From contig JAOXYB010015820.1 in assembly GCA_028565635.1 (NCBI GenBank), positions 1-19,378 of the forward strand: a DNA stretch of 19,378 bases, written 5' to 3'. Below are positions 1 through 10,007 of this stretch, in pieces. The notes below the pieces were generated by a model. The model was given only the letters and a program-made list of their open reading frames with translations. It made no database searches and had not been told where the DNA came from. How positions within the stretch are numbered: position 1 is the stretch's first letter; every line of letters begins with the position of its first letter. The translations under genes and the position numbers were made by a program. This DNA comes from Phoronis ovalis (taxonomy: Eukaryota > Phoronida > Phoronidae).

Positions 1-1229
1 AAAAAATATTAATTCAAAATAATTATACTGAAGGTTTAGGTAAAATCTACAAATAATTAAAAGCTGAATGTACAGCCTTAGGAATTACCTCCCCTGAATT
101 GTTGTCAAACTCGGAATGACGGAAATATCACAAATAAAAGCATAGAGAAAATTATGGTTTAAAATAAAAATATTTTTTATTTTCTTTATAAGATTAAAGT
201 AAAATACAGGGCATTTCAAAATTTAAAAGTAATTTGTAAAAACCCGGTTTGATTCTAAGGATTTATGCGGTACTCATCCATACCATGAGTAATTTGCGGC
301 AATTTGCTATGGTGCTGTATCCCCCTTCACAAACGGAGACTGAAATCCCTCATCTTACCTGGGATATTACATTCAGATGAACACAATTATTAAGTACTCG
401 CCTTTATTGAATTTCAAGGATGCAAGAATGAGCATTATATTATTTTTTACATTACATACTGTACATCCAGGCACATGAATGGTATGAATTAGGGCGCAAA
501 TTCCTGCAAATCAAGCATAATCCTATGCAAATCCACACTGGATTAAACCAAAAATTGCGATATTACAGTTCAACGTGTACACAACACAAAGGTTTCTGAA
601 ACAGACACTGTATCTCTACTTGTCCTCATACAGTTATCCACACGAATGGATTTATTCTGTCGCAACAGGATAAAAGATGCTTAAAAAATACCATTGCAAG
701 GTACCCGAATAGCCTGTTGTAAACATCGAAATTCCACCAACAAAATCCATTTTCGTGAGAATTGTAAGTGTCCGGTTAGAATCTAGACACGTTTAACTAC
801 TGCACTGTCCGAATCTTTAAACTTGGCATACGCTCGTGTCGATAATAATTGAAATATTTTCCAGCACACTTTAGACTGCACTTCAAATAAACAGAAAGAC
901 GCTTTCAGGGGAGATGACCTCTATGAACTTTGCTAGATGGTAGCACAACCGGGAAAGGTTCAAAATTACATAGCACGAACGTATTTTATGCAAAATGATT
1001 ATTTTCATTTAATTAGAATATGTTGAAGTACTGCCGATATATCATCACCTGGAAGGAAAAGGGTTATACAAACTTTAAGAAATTATTTACATGTTGCAGT
1101 GTTTGATAATTATACATGTCTTGATGTATTGTACTAGCAAGAAATTGAAATTAACTAAATAAATACTATGTTTGAATGACAACTTTCAATTAGGATAATT
1201 ATGCATTTGAATATTGCTGTTGCTTGCAG
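1..1229 (+). other. TKFC intron (3' part); no coding signal
   Basis: AT-rich non-coding sequence. I looked for the missing upstream TKFC exon with the GGGSGHEP loop and for a third copy of the duplicated exon and found neither. The pyrimidine-rich end leads into the acceptor at 1228-1229. Confidence 0.7.
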
Positions 1230-1414
1230 CTGGTACTCTGCTTATTGTGACTAACTACACAGGTGATCGCTTAACTTTTGGCATGGCTGGAGAACAAGCA
1301 AAATCTATCGGTTTGCAAGTAATCAGTGTATATGTTGGGGAAGACTGTGCTTTGACTAGTAAAGATAAAACAGCTGGTCGCCGGGGTCTTGCTGGTACAA
1401 TTTTAATAAATAAG
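1230..1414 (+). CDS. TKFC: TKFC alternative exon, version A (Thr at the substrate-Lys site)
   Basis: 185-nt exon: two bases finishing a codon, then 61 codons ending at a codon boundary. The acceptor follows ttgcttgcag and the donor is aag|gtgaga. It encodes the DhaK segment [13 protein letters not shown]...AGRRGLAGT...K. It is the tandem partner of the exon at 1628-1812, with about 39 of 61 residues identical and no gaps. Version A has T where nearly all DHA kinases have K just before NYTGD, and RGLAGT instead of RGLCGT. No internal stop or gap suggests decay. Most likely a mutually exclusive exon; a recently silenced duplicate is the alternative. Confidence 0.85.
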
Positions 1415-4400
1415 GTGAGATAACCCTTGCACCAGGAACATGTAGTTTCATAGTTTGATTTGTGGTGAGTAAATGTGAGTCACAAAATTAGTGGATTTAT
1501 ACCTATAGTAACAAAGCACAGTCTTTTCACAATGTAACCATTTTCAGTTTACAAAGATACAGTTTATAAAAAGCATAGAAGAATTGTTTTCAGTATAATT
1601 AAAAAAACAGTCTGCTTGCGTTTCCAGGAGGGACTTTACTTATTGTGAAGAACTATACTGGAGATCGTATAAATTTTGGAATTGCTCAAGAGAGGGGTAA
1701 AGCAGAAGGATTAAGTGTGGACATGGTAATTATAGGAGAAGACTGTGCTTTGGCAACATATGAAAAAACTGCAGGCAAACGAGGTCTTTGTGGTACTGTT
1801 TTAATACATAAGGTAATAGAAATCTACACTATGACTAGAAATAATTGTGCTTTGAAAAATTTAAATCACTGTATCTCAAAGAATTTCAGTTAATTATGAG
1901 ATTGTTAGGTACCAAAGTAATTGGCACTTTATTTTCTTTACATATTTAAACTTATCAGCTTCAGATATGTCATCTATCAACTTCTACAATAGCTTTCTTG
2001 TGCTCCTAGCCAATATCAAATGATAATAAGTTTAGAATATTGAACACATTCGTTTTCTGCACTTTTAATAGTTTTATAGCTTAAGTTGAGTGTGAAATTT
2101 AGTTTTTTGGATGAAAAAAATATTTTTTTAACTTTAATGTTATGAAGGTAGATGTAAATAACAAACAATTTTTGGTGACAAGTTGTTTTCAAAAAGTTGG
2201 CACAAAACATAATTATTTGTTTATTCTGACTTTCATTTCTTTACTACCTTTTGTTTCAAGCAAATTTTCTTTCGAGTATTCAAATGTAACGGTCTAGGAT
2301 GTGGATTGGTCGTGACTGAGTCATGTAATACAACTGTCAATTTGTTGCAAATAATACAAATTCTAAGAACATCCCTGTATTCAGCTGGACCCAAAATGTC
2401 GGGCAGTTTGGATTTTCCAGTAACAAAATTTGATATGTTTCAAAAATTTCAAGAAGGATTAAAATACTTACTTCTTCAATGTACTTTATTTCTTTAGAAC
2501 AAAGTAAATTTAATTATCAAAAATACTAAATTTGAAATATAACCATAATTATAAATGAAGTATTAGCTGATATTAATTTTTCTAAGGCATAAAATTATAA
2601 AAATCCTAAAATTCATGAAAAACCTAAAGAACACAAATAAAGCACTCTTCAGAAATTGTAATAATGTCATAATATTCTTGTTAGAAACAAATTTATTTAC
2701 TTTTATTTGTGTCAAGTTTTGAAAGTGTCTTTTGAATTTATTTCTGGTGACCCTGTAATAACTAACAATTAGAAATCAAATATTTTGTAACAAATTTTTT
2801 GAAAAAATAGGAGGCACATATTTTTTTGATCATTTATTCATCTTATTGTGATCAGACTACATGTATCTGGGTCCATGTTTTATAATATGCATGTAGATTG
2901 TTATTTAATTTATAGATTGCTGGTGCTTTAGCTAACCAAGGGAAATCATTGAAAGAAATTGCGCAGATATGCAGAGAAGCTGCAAGCACTATGGGTAGCG
3001 TTATGATATTCCTTATTTTGAAATTTTAAAACTAAACTTGTCTACTTTCTGGGTTGCTACTTTCTGCCGCAAGTTAAACATGTGCTACATGGTTAGATGC
3101 TAGATGGCATCTAGGCCCGGGGGGTACTCAAGTTATTTTTAGGTGGGATGTGCAGCCGAGTTTAAAATTTTGGATTTGGATTGTATACTTTTTACTGTAT
3201 TTTTCTTGGATTGTAACTGTAAAGATATTCAAAAGTTTGGATTGCTACCCACTGCTTACAGCAAATAATTTGTATTAATTTTAGGTTTGTATCCATAAAT
3301 AAATTTTGAAATTTGGTTTGTATCAGTCAGTTTGCATAAAAATGGATTGCTAGCCTAAAATTTCAAAAAAATTGGATTGGGTTTGCTACCACAAGCTAAA
3401 ATATTGGATTGGGTTCCGCGGTACATCCCCGTAGTCAAAAAACGTTGAGTACCCTCCTGGGCATCTAGGACAAAGTGATATTTCCTAAATCATTATAAAA
3501 ATATCCCTAATATGGCGTGACTATCTTAAAAACTAACCCCGTGAAAATACCAAAAATTACAATATGACTAAATTCGTGCTTTTGTCCTACCTCAAATATT
3601 CCTATCAAATTTTCGTAAATTTCACTTCAAAAAGCTGAAATTCCACCTCGGCCAAACCATGACTGCAATTGACAAGTTGGACCAATATATAGTTTTGCAA
3701 ATTAAAAAAATCATAATGTCTCTTCTACAAATTATAATTGTTATTTAAGTTTTTGTTGATGTTCCTGTGACAATTACATTAATTTATACTCTTCTAAAAT
3801 TGTCTCCATAATAGATATGTACACTAACTGTACATGCAAGTAATCTTCGTGCTCCTAGGAACGATGGGTGTAACATTGTCTCCATGTAGTGTGCCTGGGT
3901 CTGGAGCTTCTTTCCAGTTAGCAGCTGATGAGCTGGAATTGGGATTAGGAATTCATGGTGAAGCAGGAGTCAAAAGGATGAAGGTACTGCACTGCTGTTA
4001 TTCTAGTTTATCTGTTTTCATGGCGAAAATAAATAATCCGATGATTAAAAATCGTAATAACAAAAGAATTTTTTTGTCTTTCTTTCAACCCTGTTAACCC
4101 TTGTAAAGATAAAATTTGTTTGATAATTGTTTTGTGAATATAACATAAATGTGGTATTTCAAATTGTATAAATAAAAAATATTATGCAATTTTTTTGTAA
4201 AAAAGTAAGTTATTATATACATGTTGTCTCCACTACAGATGATGTCAGCAAAGGAAGTTGTAACCTCCATGATAAATCACATGACTAACAAGGACAACCC
4301 ATCACATGTGCCTTTAGAAAAAGGAAATCATGTTGCCATTATGATAAATAATTTAGGAGGAACATCTGTCTTAGAACTGAATATAATCGCAAAGGAAGCG

Positions 4401-7400
4401 GTAGACTACTTAGGTATAAGAGAGGATGATTGTATTCATTGCATTGTAACTGCAGCTTAGGCCATGTCAGCTAGATCACATATAAGTTAATTAGCTTTCT
4501 TAACTAGAAAGTATAAAAAGATTTCACAGGCTTATAGAAATATTTCCAAAAGAAGGATGTTGTCCGCAACTACTATTTCAGTGACAATGAAAGTGAAACT
4601 AAAATCTTGCCAATCAGCGGTCGCAAAAAAATTAATATAGCCTAGTACGTAGCAAGCATTCTGTAACAAATGCTTTATCAGTGGCTATGATTAAAAAAAA
4701 TGAATATGCATTTTGTAGAGACATTTGGAGTTTTAGTGGACAGGGCATATTGTGGTTCCTTCATGACCTCTTTAGAAATGGCTGGTGTTTCCATTACAAT
4801 CTTACACTTAAATGACCTGAGAAAAAAATGCTTAGGTAAGTAAACATTTTTTGTCATTACTCTCATTACTGTATTTGATTCAAACACAACATAATTATAT
4901 ATCATTCAATGAGTACTATGCTTATACAGCAGCCTTTACTATAGATTGAACTGGTTCGATTAATTCATTTATTTGTTTAATATATTTTTACATAATATTC
5001 TTTCCTGTATACAGCAAGTTGGGATATACATATGCTGATAGTATTATTTTCTACAGATGCCCCAACAAATGCACCAGCCTGGCCTCAGCCATTTTTGCTA
5101 GATCAAGATCGTACTACACATGGCCCAATGGAGAGTGTTACTGTTACCAAACAAGAAACACTCACTAATTCAGCAACTGTCAATGCAGGTAGAAAGCGGG
5201 CTGTCTTTACCAAAGAGAATTTTCTTGAAAACTCTGGGTCTGAAATCTTTAATGTATACGTCATTATAATCATTACAAACAGACATGATGTTTGATTAGC
5301 TGTTTTACATGTTTGTACCTGACAATGGAAAATCAAAAAATAATTTGTGTTTTATTATAATCTGATTATGATATTTCTGTGCAAGGCTTTCTCATGATAT
5401 TTAATAGAAATTTGCACAATTGTGAATTGATTATTAAATGTTAAAATTTGGTTGACTGTATGGTTATCGTAGCAAAGTACGTTTTATATTAACTTTACAT
5501 TTTTTATAAAATAGAAATTTCCCTTAAAATTTTAATTAGTTACTATGTTTTATTGTATAGTTCTGTATTTTAGTTTCAAGAATTTAAGCATTTCTTAGGT
5601 CTAGTGTTTATCACACTTTTTCAGTAAATACTAGTATAAATTAAAGTAATGTCATTAACTAGTTTTCATTGTTCAACACTATTATAGACATTTCATCAAT
5701 AATTTGTCGTGGATTGCAAGCTATCTGTACATCTCTGATCAACAGTGAAAGTCTGCTAAATGACTTAGATAAAGAAAGCGGTGATGGTGATTGTGGATCA
5801 ACTTTAAAAACAGGTGCTAAAGGTGTGTAAAAGACATCTATTCACTGGGGAAAATTGATTTAATATGTGACAAAGATCAAATTTGTTGTTTTTATGAAGA
5901 ATAATAAAAGAATAAAACAAAGTAGTGGGAAGAAAGTTGCTGTGGGTCTTTTTAAAAATGTTTTCCATGTCCTAAGATTAGTAAATTTTATAAGTTTTAT
6001 TCAAATAAAACATTGATATGCCTTGTAACTTTAGAATAGCTAAGTGTGCATATAATATACTTTCAATATAATATTAAAGTATATAAAACCTATAAACGGA
6101 TATCAAATATTCAACCTAGTGAAAGCAAGCAATCATGTGATAGCTAGTCCATGTAGTAGTCACAGCAATGAAATTTAGATATAAAATTAATGTGCTTTAC
6201 GTGGAATATGCTCTTTAACCGAAGTTTGTTGCGTAGGTTAATATACTAGCTAAGGGTTTTACTTTTAGCCATACAAATGGAATTGGGAAGTGTAGATCAC
6301 CCCACACTGCCTGTTTCCCAACCATACAACTTGTTGATCAGCTTAGCTGGTATTGTTGAAAACACAATGGGTGGAACTTCAGGTGGTGTAAGTCTTTTAA
6401 ACACACTCTTTCATTAGTTTACTCAGTCTTTAACAGATCCAGGATTTTATGGACATAACGAAGCAGGAGTCATAGACAGTAACTTAATATATATAAAAAT
6501 GAAATTTGTTCTCCGTATAAAGTGAGAGTTTAAAATAAATGATTAATACACATTTTAATGTATGGACATATCACCTGTATGAAAGTCTGTAAAAACTGCA
6601 ATGACATGGACCAGGAGTTGCCAGTACTGGTGAAGCTGTCAGTGGATGTCAGCAAATTAAGCTGTTGTATAAATGTGAGTATTTAGTAGTTCTGAAAGAA
6701 TTTCTTTGAATAATTTGTTCTTTTTCTTTAATTGTTTTCTATAGCTATACAGTTTATTCTTGACTGCTGCTGCAGGCCCTCTGTTACAAAACACATCTGT
6801 ACAAGCATGGCTAGAAGCACTAAAATGTGGAATGAAGACAATGCAACGGTACTTGCTTATAGTCTGCATCTTGTTCTCTGAGAATTGCCATCCTGGTATC
6901 ATGTTGCATACTGTAAGATTTAGTTTGTGCTCGCAAGTTCACACTAGGCTCCTTCATATAAATTTCATTTATGTCACAAGAACAAAGTCGTATATGCAGT
7001 TTAAAGGTGCCTGTATAGGCACAAGTTTATTAATATAAAGAATAGAGTTTAACAATACAAATTAAAATGAGTTTGACTAGTTATTTCAGGGCACCAACTA
7101 AATTTCTCCAGAAATTAGCGGAAGATAAAACTATACATCTATATCCAAGGCTAACGAGCTACTCATGAATCAGGTGACGGTGGGGAGGAGGGCGGATGAA
7201 TTGCAAGTAATTGAATAAATTGAGAACCTTGGTCAATGAGGTGGTGAAAGGGAGTGAAGCCTGTTTAGGCTATAGAGGGTTATATATGAAGGTTGTGACC
7301 TTTGAACTGGGTCCTGATTGGTTATTATATATATATGGGAGCTCAGACGCCTTAATTCTGTAACATAAAATTGGTTACTTCATGTGTTCTTAACCTGCCT

Positions 7401-9985
7401 TTATTGGTATATGACTTTCACATGCTTCAGCAGCTTACTTTGAAGGTGGTGAGTACCATGGAACTAACAATTTCTTGTAAAATTTTGAACATTAAATGAA
7501 AAAGATAACAAGTCATATCATAGCAAAAGTAAACCATGGATTACATTTAGAATACCTAGCTGGTACCCTTTTTGAAAAGTGCTGTACCCATCATTATAAA
7601 ATGTTTCAAATAAAAAATCAAGAATGAATTTGAATCATATCCCCCATGGATTTAAAGTTAATAAGTGCAACTTTCATTTTCAGATAGAGTACTCCCTTTT
7701 TGTGAATTAGTCTGGATTATGTAGTGATATTTCATGTATCCAACCATAACAACAAAGTGATCAATATTTTGATTTGTTCATGCAATTAACCAAAAACAGT
7801 TCAAATTATACTTATATAGGATTAATCCTTTGTTGTTATTTAAACCAGATATTTTAATTCTAACTCTTTCAAAAATCACAATGCACATGCAGTCGGTTGT
7901 CAGTATGTCTGGTCTTTGATATCAATACTCCTGATCATTCAAACAATCATGTAAATCTTTCACAATGAGCAAATGAGAAAAAGTTAAGGGAATCATAAAC
8001 AATTATTCTCCATGTATTTAAGAGTAGCTTTTACTTTATTTCTCTCTATTATATACAATTTGTTTCTCCAATACCTAATTTACATAAAATTACTTTAAAA
8101 AATTCAAAACTGTACACTGCATATATAACTCCCCCCAAAAAAGTGATAATGCTTCATCCCAACAGCTTTTAAACTGTTGAAAAATTGGACCTGTACTTGC
8201 AGTGCTAGGTGGTGCTTATTGGGATGTCGCAAGCGTAATCTATCCAGTTGTAAATATCGTGGCTCACCAGGATCTCGTGGGTGTAATATATTGCTATCTG
8301 GCACAGTTATATATTATATATATCTATGTTGTTTGTAGACGTACTGTGCATAGTTTATAAAAATCTGTGAATACAGCAAAGTAAATCTAGGGGACTATCT
8401 GTGATAAACGTTATTTTATTAAGTAACCCAGCTCGGGCACTATTGCAGGGCTACGTAACATCCACCGACTATCACATGCAATCGTTGAACATTCACCCAA
8501 ATTGTTGTGTATAGTGACCAAATTTGTTTGACTTTCACTATCAAATCGTTGTGCAGTGACAAGTTAGTGTTGCAATCACAGAACTCATTTATCATTAACA
8601 ATTACTAACATTTTTACTGTGTTTACTGTGGGGTTCAGTAATTAATGTGCAAAATATGCATTCCAGAGAATGATGCATTAATTAGTGTCTCCTATTCAGT
8701 TAAGGTGCAGGAAATTTAGTAAATCTGTAATTGCACTAATCTAGGATAAAACTCGTAAGCTCAAATTACGGAATAATGTGCAATAAGTTGCTATGAACGG
8801 TACTAGGCACCTTAAATTACAAAAGTCATCTTGTAAAAATTAACTCATTTACTTTTGAATAGATATGGGGGAGCAGAACCTGGAGACAGAACAATGGTAA
8901 GTGGTAGTTGATGTATATGATTTGTAATATAGAATAAGTAAGTATAACAAAGTATTTGGAATCCCCTTCAAATATATAACTTTTAAACTTATTTATACAA
9001 TAATCCATCTCACAATAAACAATCATAATGCTTGTACTTCAATTAATTTTTATGCCCATCTCACATAATGAAATGGGCATGTAGTCGGCCGGTATGCATC
9101 ATATCGGTTTCGCGATAACAGCTTCAGTTTTTATCCGACCAGCTTCATATTTGATAAGTCAAGTGTACAGGTCAAAGTGCAGGTCAGGCATAATTTTGAT
9201 GAAGATTACTTCCAATATGGCTGACCGGCAGCCATGTTTTTCCCCAAAAGGGCCTGTCACGTTTCACTTTCCAGAAAGACAAAGCCTTGACTAAATGATT
9301 TAAAAGTGGATTCATGAAGGCCATAGGTGGGCAAGTGTATTTATTTTATTCAGTGCTTTGCTTTATGCAACATTTATGGAAAATATTTCAACATCTACGA
9401 GCCGTAATGTCATTTGACCCCAGGGATGTGATGGGCATGTCTTTTCAAATGTCTTGTTACTTTATTATTTAACTATCAATGATAAATGTTTTGTAGCTTG
9501 ATTCTTTTTGTGCCGCAGAAGATGTGTTGACAGAATCATTACCTAGCTGTTCACCTATCAATGCCCTAGAGAAAGCAGTTAAGGTATGAGAACATTTGAA
9601 TCTAATGGCAATAAATATCAGCATGTTTCAAGTATAAATTAAAGTAATTTATTTAGGAATTTAAGTTTAATTGTTTGCATGATGTGGGATTAGGAAGTGC
9701 AGCATTTAGTGTATGAAGTTAATGAAAAAGTAGCACATGTCCAACAATTGCAAAAGGCCCATAATTACTCCCATAGAAGCATGAATTCGAAAAAAAATAC
9801 GGTCAGCTGACTGTTGTTTATTTTTTAAGGCTGCTGAAAAACAAGCCAAAGAGACTGCACTGATGCAAGCTAAAGCAGGTAGAGCGAGTTATGTTGGGTC
9901 TGAAAGGTCTGCGCATCCTGATCCTGGTGCAACGGCTGTAGCTATCTGGCTACGTGCTTTATATGAGAGCATCAAAACCAATTAA
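1230..9985 (+). CDS. TKFC: Triokinase/FMN cyclase (dihydroxyacetone kinase), 3' part of the gene, multi-exon
   Basis: Known role of the family: ATP-dependent phosphorylation of dihydroxyacetone and glyceraldehyde, and splitting of FAD to AMP and cyclic FMN; a cytosolic homodimer. Exons: 1230-1414 or 1628-1812 (alternatives), 2916-2994, 3859-3983, 4239-4413, 4719-4835, 5057-5188, 5688-5822, 6269-6387, 6745-6848, 8863-8896, 9497-9583, 9830-9985. All junctions are GT-AG and all phases agree. About 480 residues are encoded, matching human TKFC from about residue 103 to its C-terminus (575 aa). The DhaK half contains NYTGDR and the [10 protein letters not shown] segment with the covalent substrate His. 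A linker follows, then the DhaL half with GDGDCG (Mg/nucleotide), MGGTSGG, PGDRTMLD and GRASY...DPGA. The start codon and first exons, including the GGGSGHEP loop, are upstream of the window. The family assignment is secure; exon edges are my splice-site reading. Confidence 0.95.
1628..1812 (+). CDS. TKFC: TKFC alternative exon, version B (canonical KNYTGDR)
   Basis: 185-nt exon with the same phases as the exon 213 nt upstream. The acceptor is gtttccag and the donor is aag|gtaata. It encodes [13 protein letters not shown] through CGTVLIHK, very close to human TKFC. This is the version expected to carry normal dihydroxyacetone kinase activity: the K and D of KNYTGD correspond to the substrate-contacting Lys/Asp pair described for E. 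coli DhaK (K104, D109). The open frame continuing past 1812 is intron. Confidence 0.93.
1813..2915 (+). other. TKFC intron
   Basis: 1.1 kb AT-rich intron between exon version B and the next constitutive exon. It carries no third exon copy and no recognised repeat. The short reading frames here resemble no protein I know. Confidence 0.75.
2916..2994 (+). CDS. TKFC: TKFC exon: DhaK helix (IAGALANQG...REAASTM)
   Basis: 79 nt after the acceptor ttatttaatttatag; donor g|gtagcg. It starts at phase 0 and ends with one base of a Gly codon completed by the next exon. It aligns to the helix of human TKFC that begins VAGALAEAG and leads into AMGTLGVSL. Confidence 0.88.
3115..3461. mobile_element. MITE-like element with terminal inverted repeats
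   Basis: 347-bp non-coding element in the intron at 2995-3858. Its ends are imperfect inverted repeats: left cccggggggtactcaa, right ttgagtaccctcctggg. It is flanked by a direct 7-bp repeat, catctag (3108-3114 and 3462-3468), which fits a target-site duplication. The interior contains many variants of ggattg/ttggattg. Elements with CCCGGGGGGTACTC-type ends are widespread in marine invertebrate genomes (from memory). There is no open reading frame, so it is non-autonomous. Confidence 0.7.
3859..3983 (+). CDS. TKFC: TKFC exon carrying the covalent substrate histidine
   Basis: 125 nt; acceptor tcctag, donor aag|gtactg. It encodes (G)[15 protein letters not shown]... and ends [14 protein letters not shown]. 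The His in GIHGE corresponds to the residue that binds dihydroxyacetone as a hemiaminal (His221 in human TKFC, His218 in mature E. coli DhaK). The exon is highly conserved and shows no disruption. Confidence 0.93.
4239..4413 (+). CDS. TKFC: TKFC exon: DhaK C-terminal part (NNLGG motif)
   Basis: 175 nt; acceptor ccactacag, donor tta g|gtataag. It encodes [17 protein letters not shown] then [29 protein letters not shown] is a DhaK-domain hallmark. The open frame runs on to a stop at 4458-4460, but the phase-1 donor at 4414 joins cleanly to the next exon, giving DYLETFGV in line with human SLEGRGV. Confidence 0.92.
4719..4835 (+). CDS. TKFC: TKFC exon: end of DhaK domain ([14 protein letters not shown])
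   Basis: 117 nt; acceptor tgcattttgtag, donor tta g|gtaagt (strong). It encodes (E)[32 protein letters not shown]..., aligning with human [20 protein letters not shown]. The exon leaves one base for a phase-1 junction. Confidence 0.92.
5057..5188 (+). CDS. TKFC: TKFC exon: inter-domain linker
   Basis: 132 nt; acceptor ttttctacag, donor gca g|gtagaa. It begins (D)[10 protein letters not shown], matching the human ETTAAAWPN stretch at the end of DhaK. It continues as a Thr/Asn/Gln-rich, poorly conserved linker to the DhaL domain. The flexible linker is usual in the family; its sequence here is lineage-specific. Confidence 0.9.
5688..5822 (+). CDS. TKFC: TKFC exon: start of DhaL domain with Mg-binding GDGDCG
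   Basis: 135 nt; acceptor cactattatag, donor aaa g|gtgtgt. It encodes (D)[15 protein letters not shown]... then [23 protein letters not shown]. The Asp residues of LD..SGDGD are the Mg-ADP ligands of DhaL domains. A second donor lies 9 nt upstream at 5814, in the same phase. The 5822 end is preferred because it gives the same spacing to the next exon's AIQ as human TKFC; the 5813 end would drop three residues. Confidence 0.92.
6269..6387 (+). CDS. TKFC: TKFC exon: DhaL helix ending in MGGTSGG
   Basis: 119 nt; acceptor acttttag, donor ggt|gtaagt (consensus). It encodes (A)[20 protein letters not shown] and then [20 protein letters not shown]. The Gly/Ser-rich MGGTSGG loop is the nucleotide-contacting MGGSSG loop of the family, continued by LYSLF in the next exon. 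Confidence 0.92.
6745..6848 (+). CDS. TKFC: TKFC exon: Dha[11 protein letters not shown] segment
   Basis: 104 nt; acceptor gttttctatag after a long pyrimidine tract, donor cg|gtactt. It encodes [13 protein letters not shown]...[14 protein letters not shown](R), matching human LYGLFLTAAAQPL...GLEAMQKYG. It ends at phase 2, and the next exon supplies one base of an Arg codon. Confidence 0.92.
6849..8862 (+). other. TKFC 2-kb intron
   Basis: The largest intron in the window, between the LYSLF exon and the 34-nt exon. It holds TA-rich short repeats near 7325-7337 and 8305-8325, a more GC-rich patch at about 7080-7330 that looks like unclassified repeat sequence, and a short Cys-rich reading at 8167-8300. 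No exon-like match to TKFC is seen or needed, because the flanking phases already agree. Confidence 0.7.
8167..8300 (+). pseudogene. Possible remnant of a Cys-rich invertebrate repeat-element protein
   Basis: One plus-strand reading gives [20 protein letters not shown] and then several more Cys. This resembles the C-x-C...C-x-CRK..L.CS Cys clusters I recall at the C-termini of some uncharacterised invertebrate repeat-encoded proteins. It sits in an intron and has no convincing start or continuation. The resemblance is from memory and weak; chance is a real alternative. Confidence 0.2.
8863..8896 (+). CDS. TKFC: TKFC 34-nt small exon: [11 protein letters not shown]
   Basis: Small exon after a 2-kb intron; acceptor ttttgaatag, donor atg|gtaagt. 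One base completes Arg, then eleven codons match human YGKAAPGDRTM. GDRTM is a conserved nucleotide-site motif of DhaL, so skipping this exon would both shift the frame and remove the active-site loop. Confidence 0.92.
9052..9439. mobile_element. Possible non-autonomous repeat element with inverted ends
   Basis: 388-bp stretch in the intron 8897-9496, with higher GC than its surroundings. The left end is atgcccatctcacat and the right end is atgtgatgggcat, inverted copies differing by a 2-nt indel. It contains an imperfect 19-bp palindrome, atggctgaccggcagccat (9217-9235). No clear target-site duplication was found, and the open frame inside resembles no known protein. Confidence 0.4.
9497..9583 (+). 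CDS. TKFC: TKFC exon: LDSF helix
   Basis: 87 nt, phase 0 at both ends; acceptor ttttgtag, donor aag|gtatga. It encodes [13 protein letters not shown]...INALEKAVK, completing the TMLD motif and aligning with human LDSLWAAGQEL...VLTKAVK. Confidence 0.9.
9830..9985 (+). CDS. TKFC: TKFC terminal coding exon
   Basis: 156 nt including TAA at 9983-9985; acceptor ttattttttaag. It encodes [13 protein letters not shown], then [12 protein letters not shown], then [16 protein letters not shown], and ends ESIKTN. GRASY and DPGA are conserved C-terminal DhaL signatures, and the protein ends at the usual family position. Confidence 0.93.
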   Translation, partial: AAEKQAKETALMQAKAGRASYVGSERSAHPDPGATAVAIWLRALYESIKTN

Positions 9986-10007
9986 CCCAGTTCTGTTCAT
10001 GTTAATC

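Noticed and set aside
2306-2497. 63-codon plus-strand frame as a third version of the duplicated TKFC exon
   Set aside because: The translation has no NYTGD or RGL.GT motif and does not resemble exon A or B.
4414-4460. Stop codon at 4458-4460 as the end of a truncated DhaK protein
   Set aside because: The donor at 4414 joins in phase to the exon at 4719, and the joined protein follows the family alignment, so the stop lies in an intron.
9094-9294. 66-codon frame as a small gene
   Set aside because: It lies within a repeat-like intron element, has no family resemblance and no supporting context.
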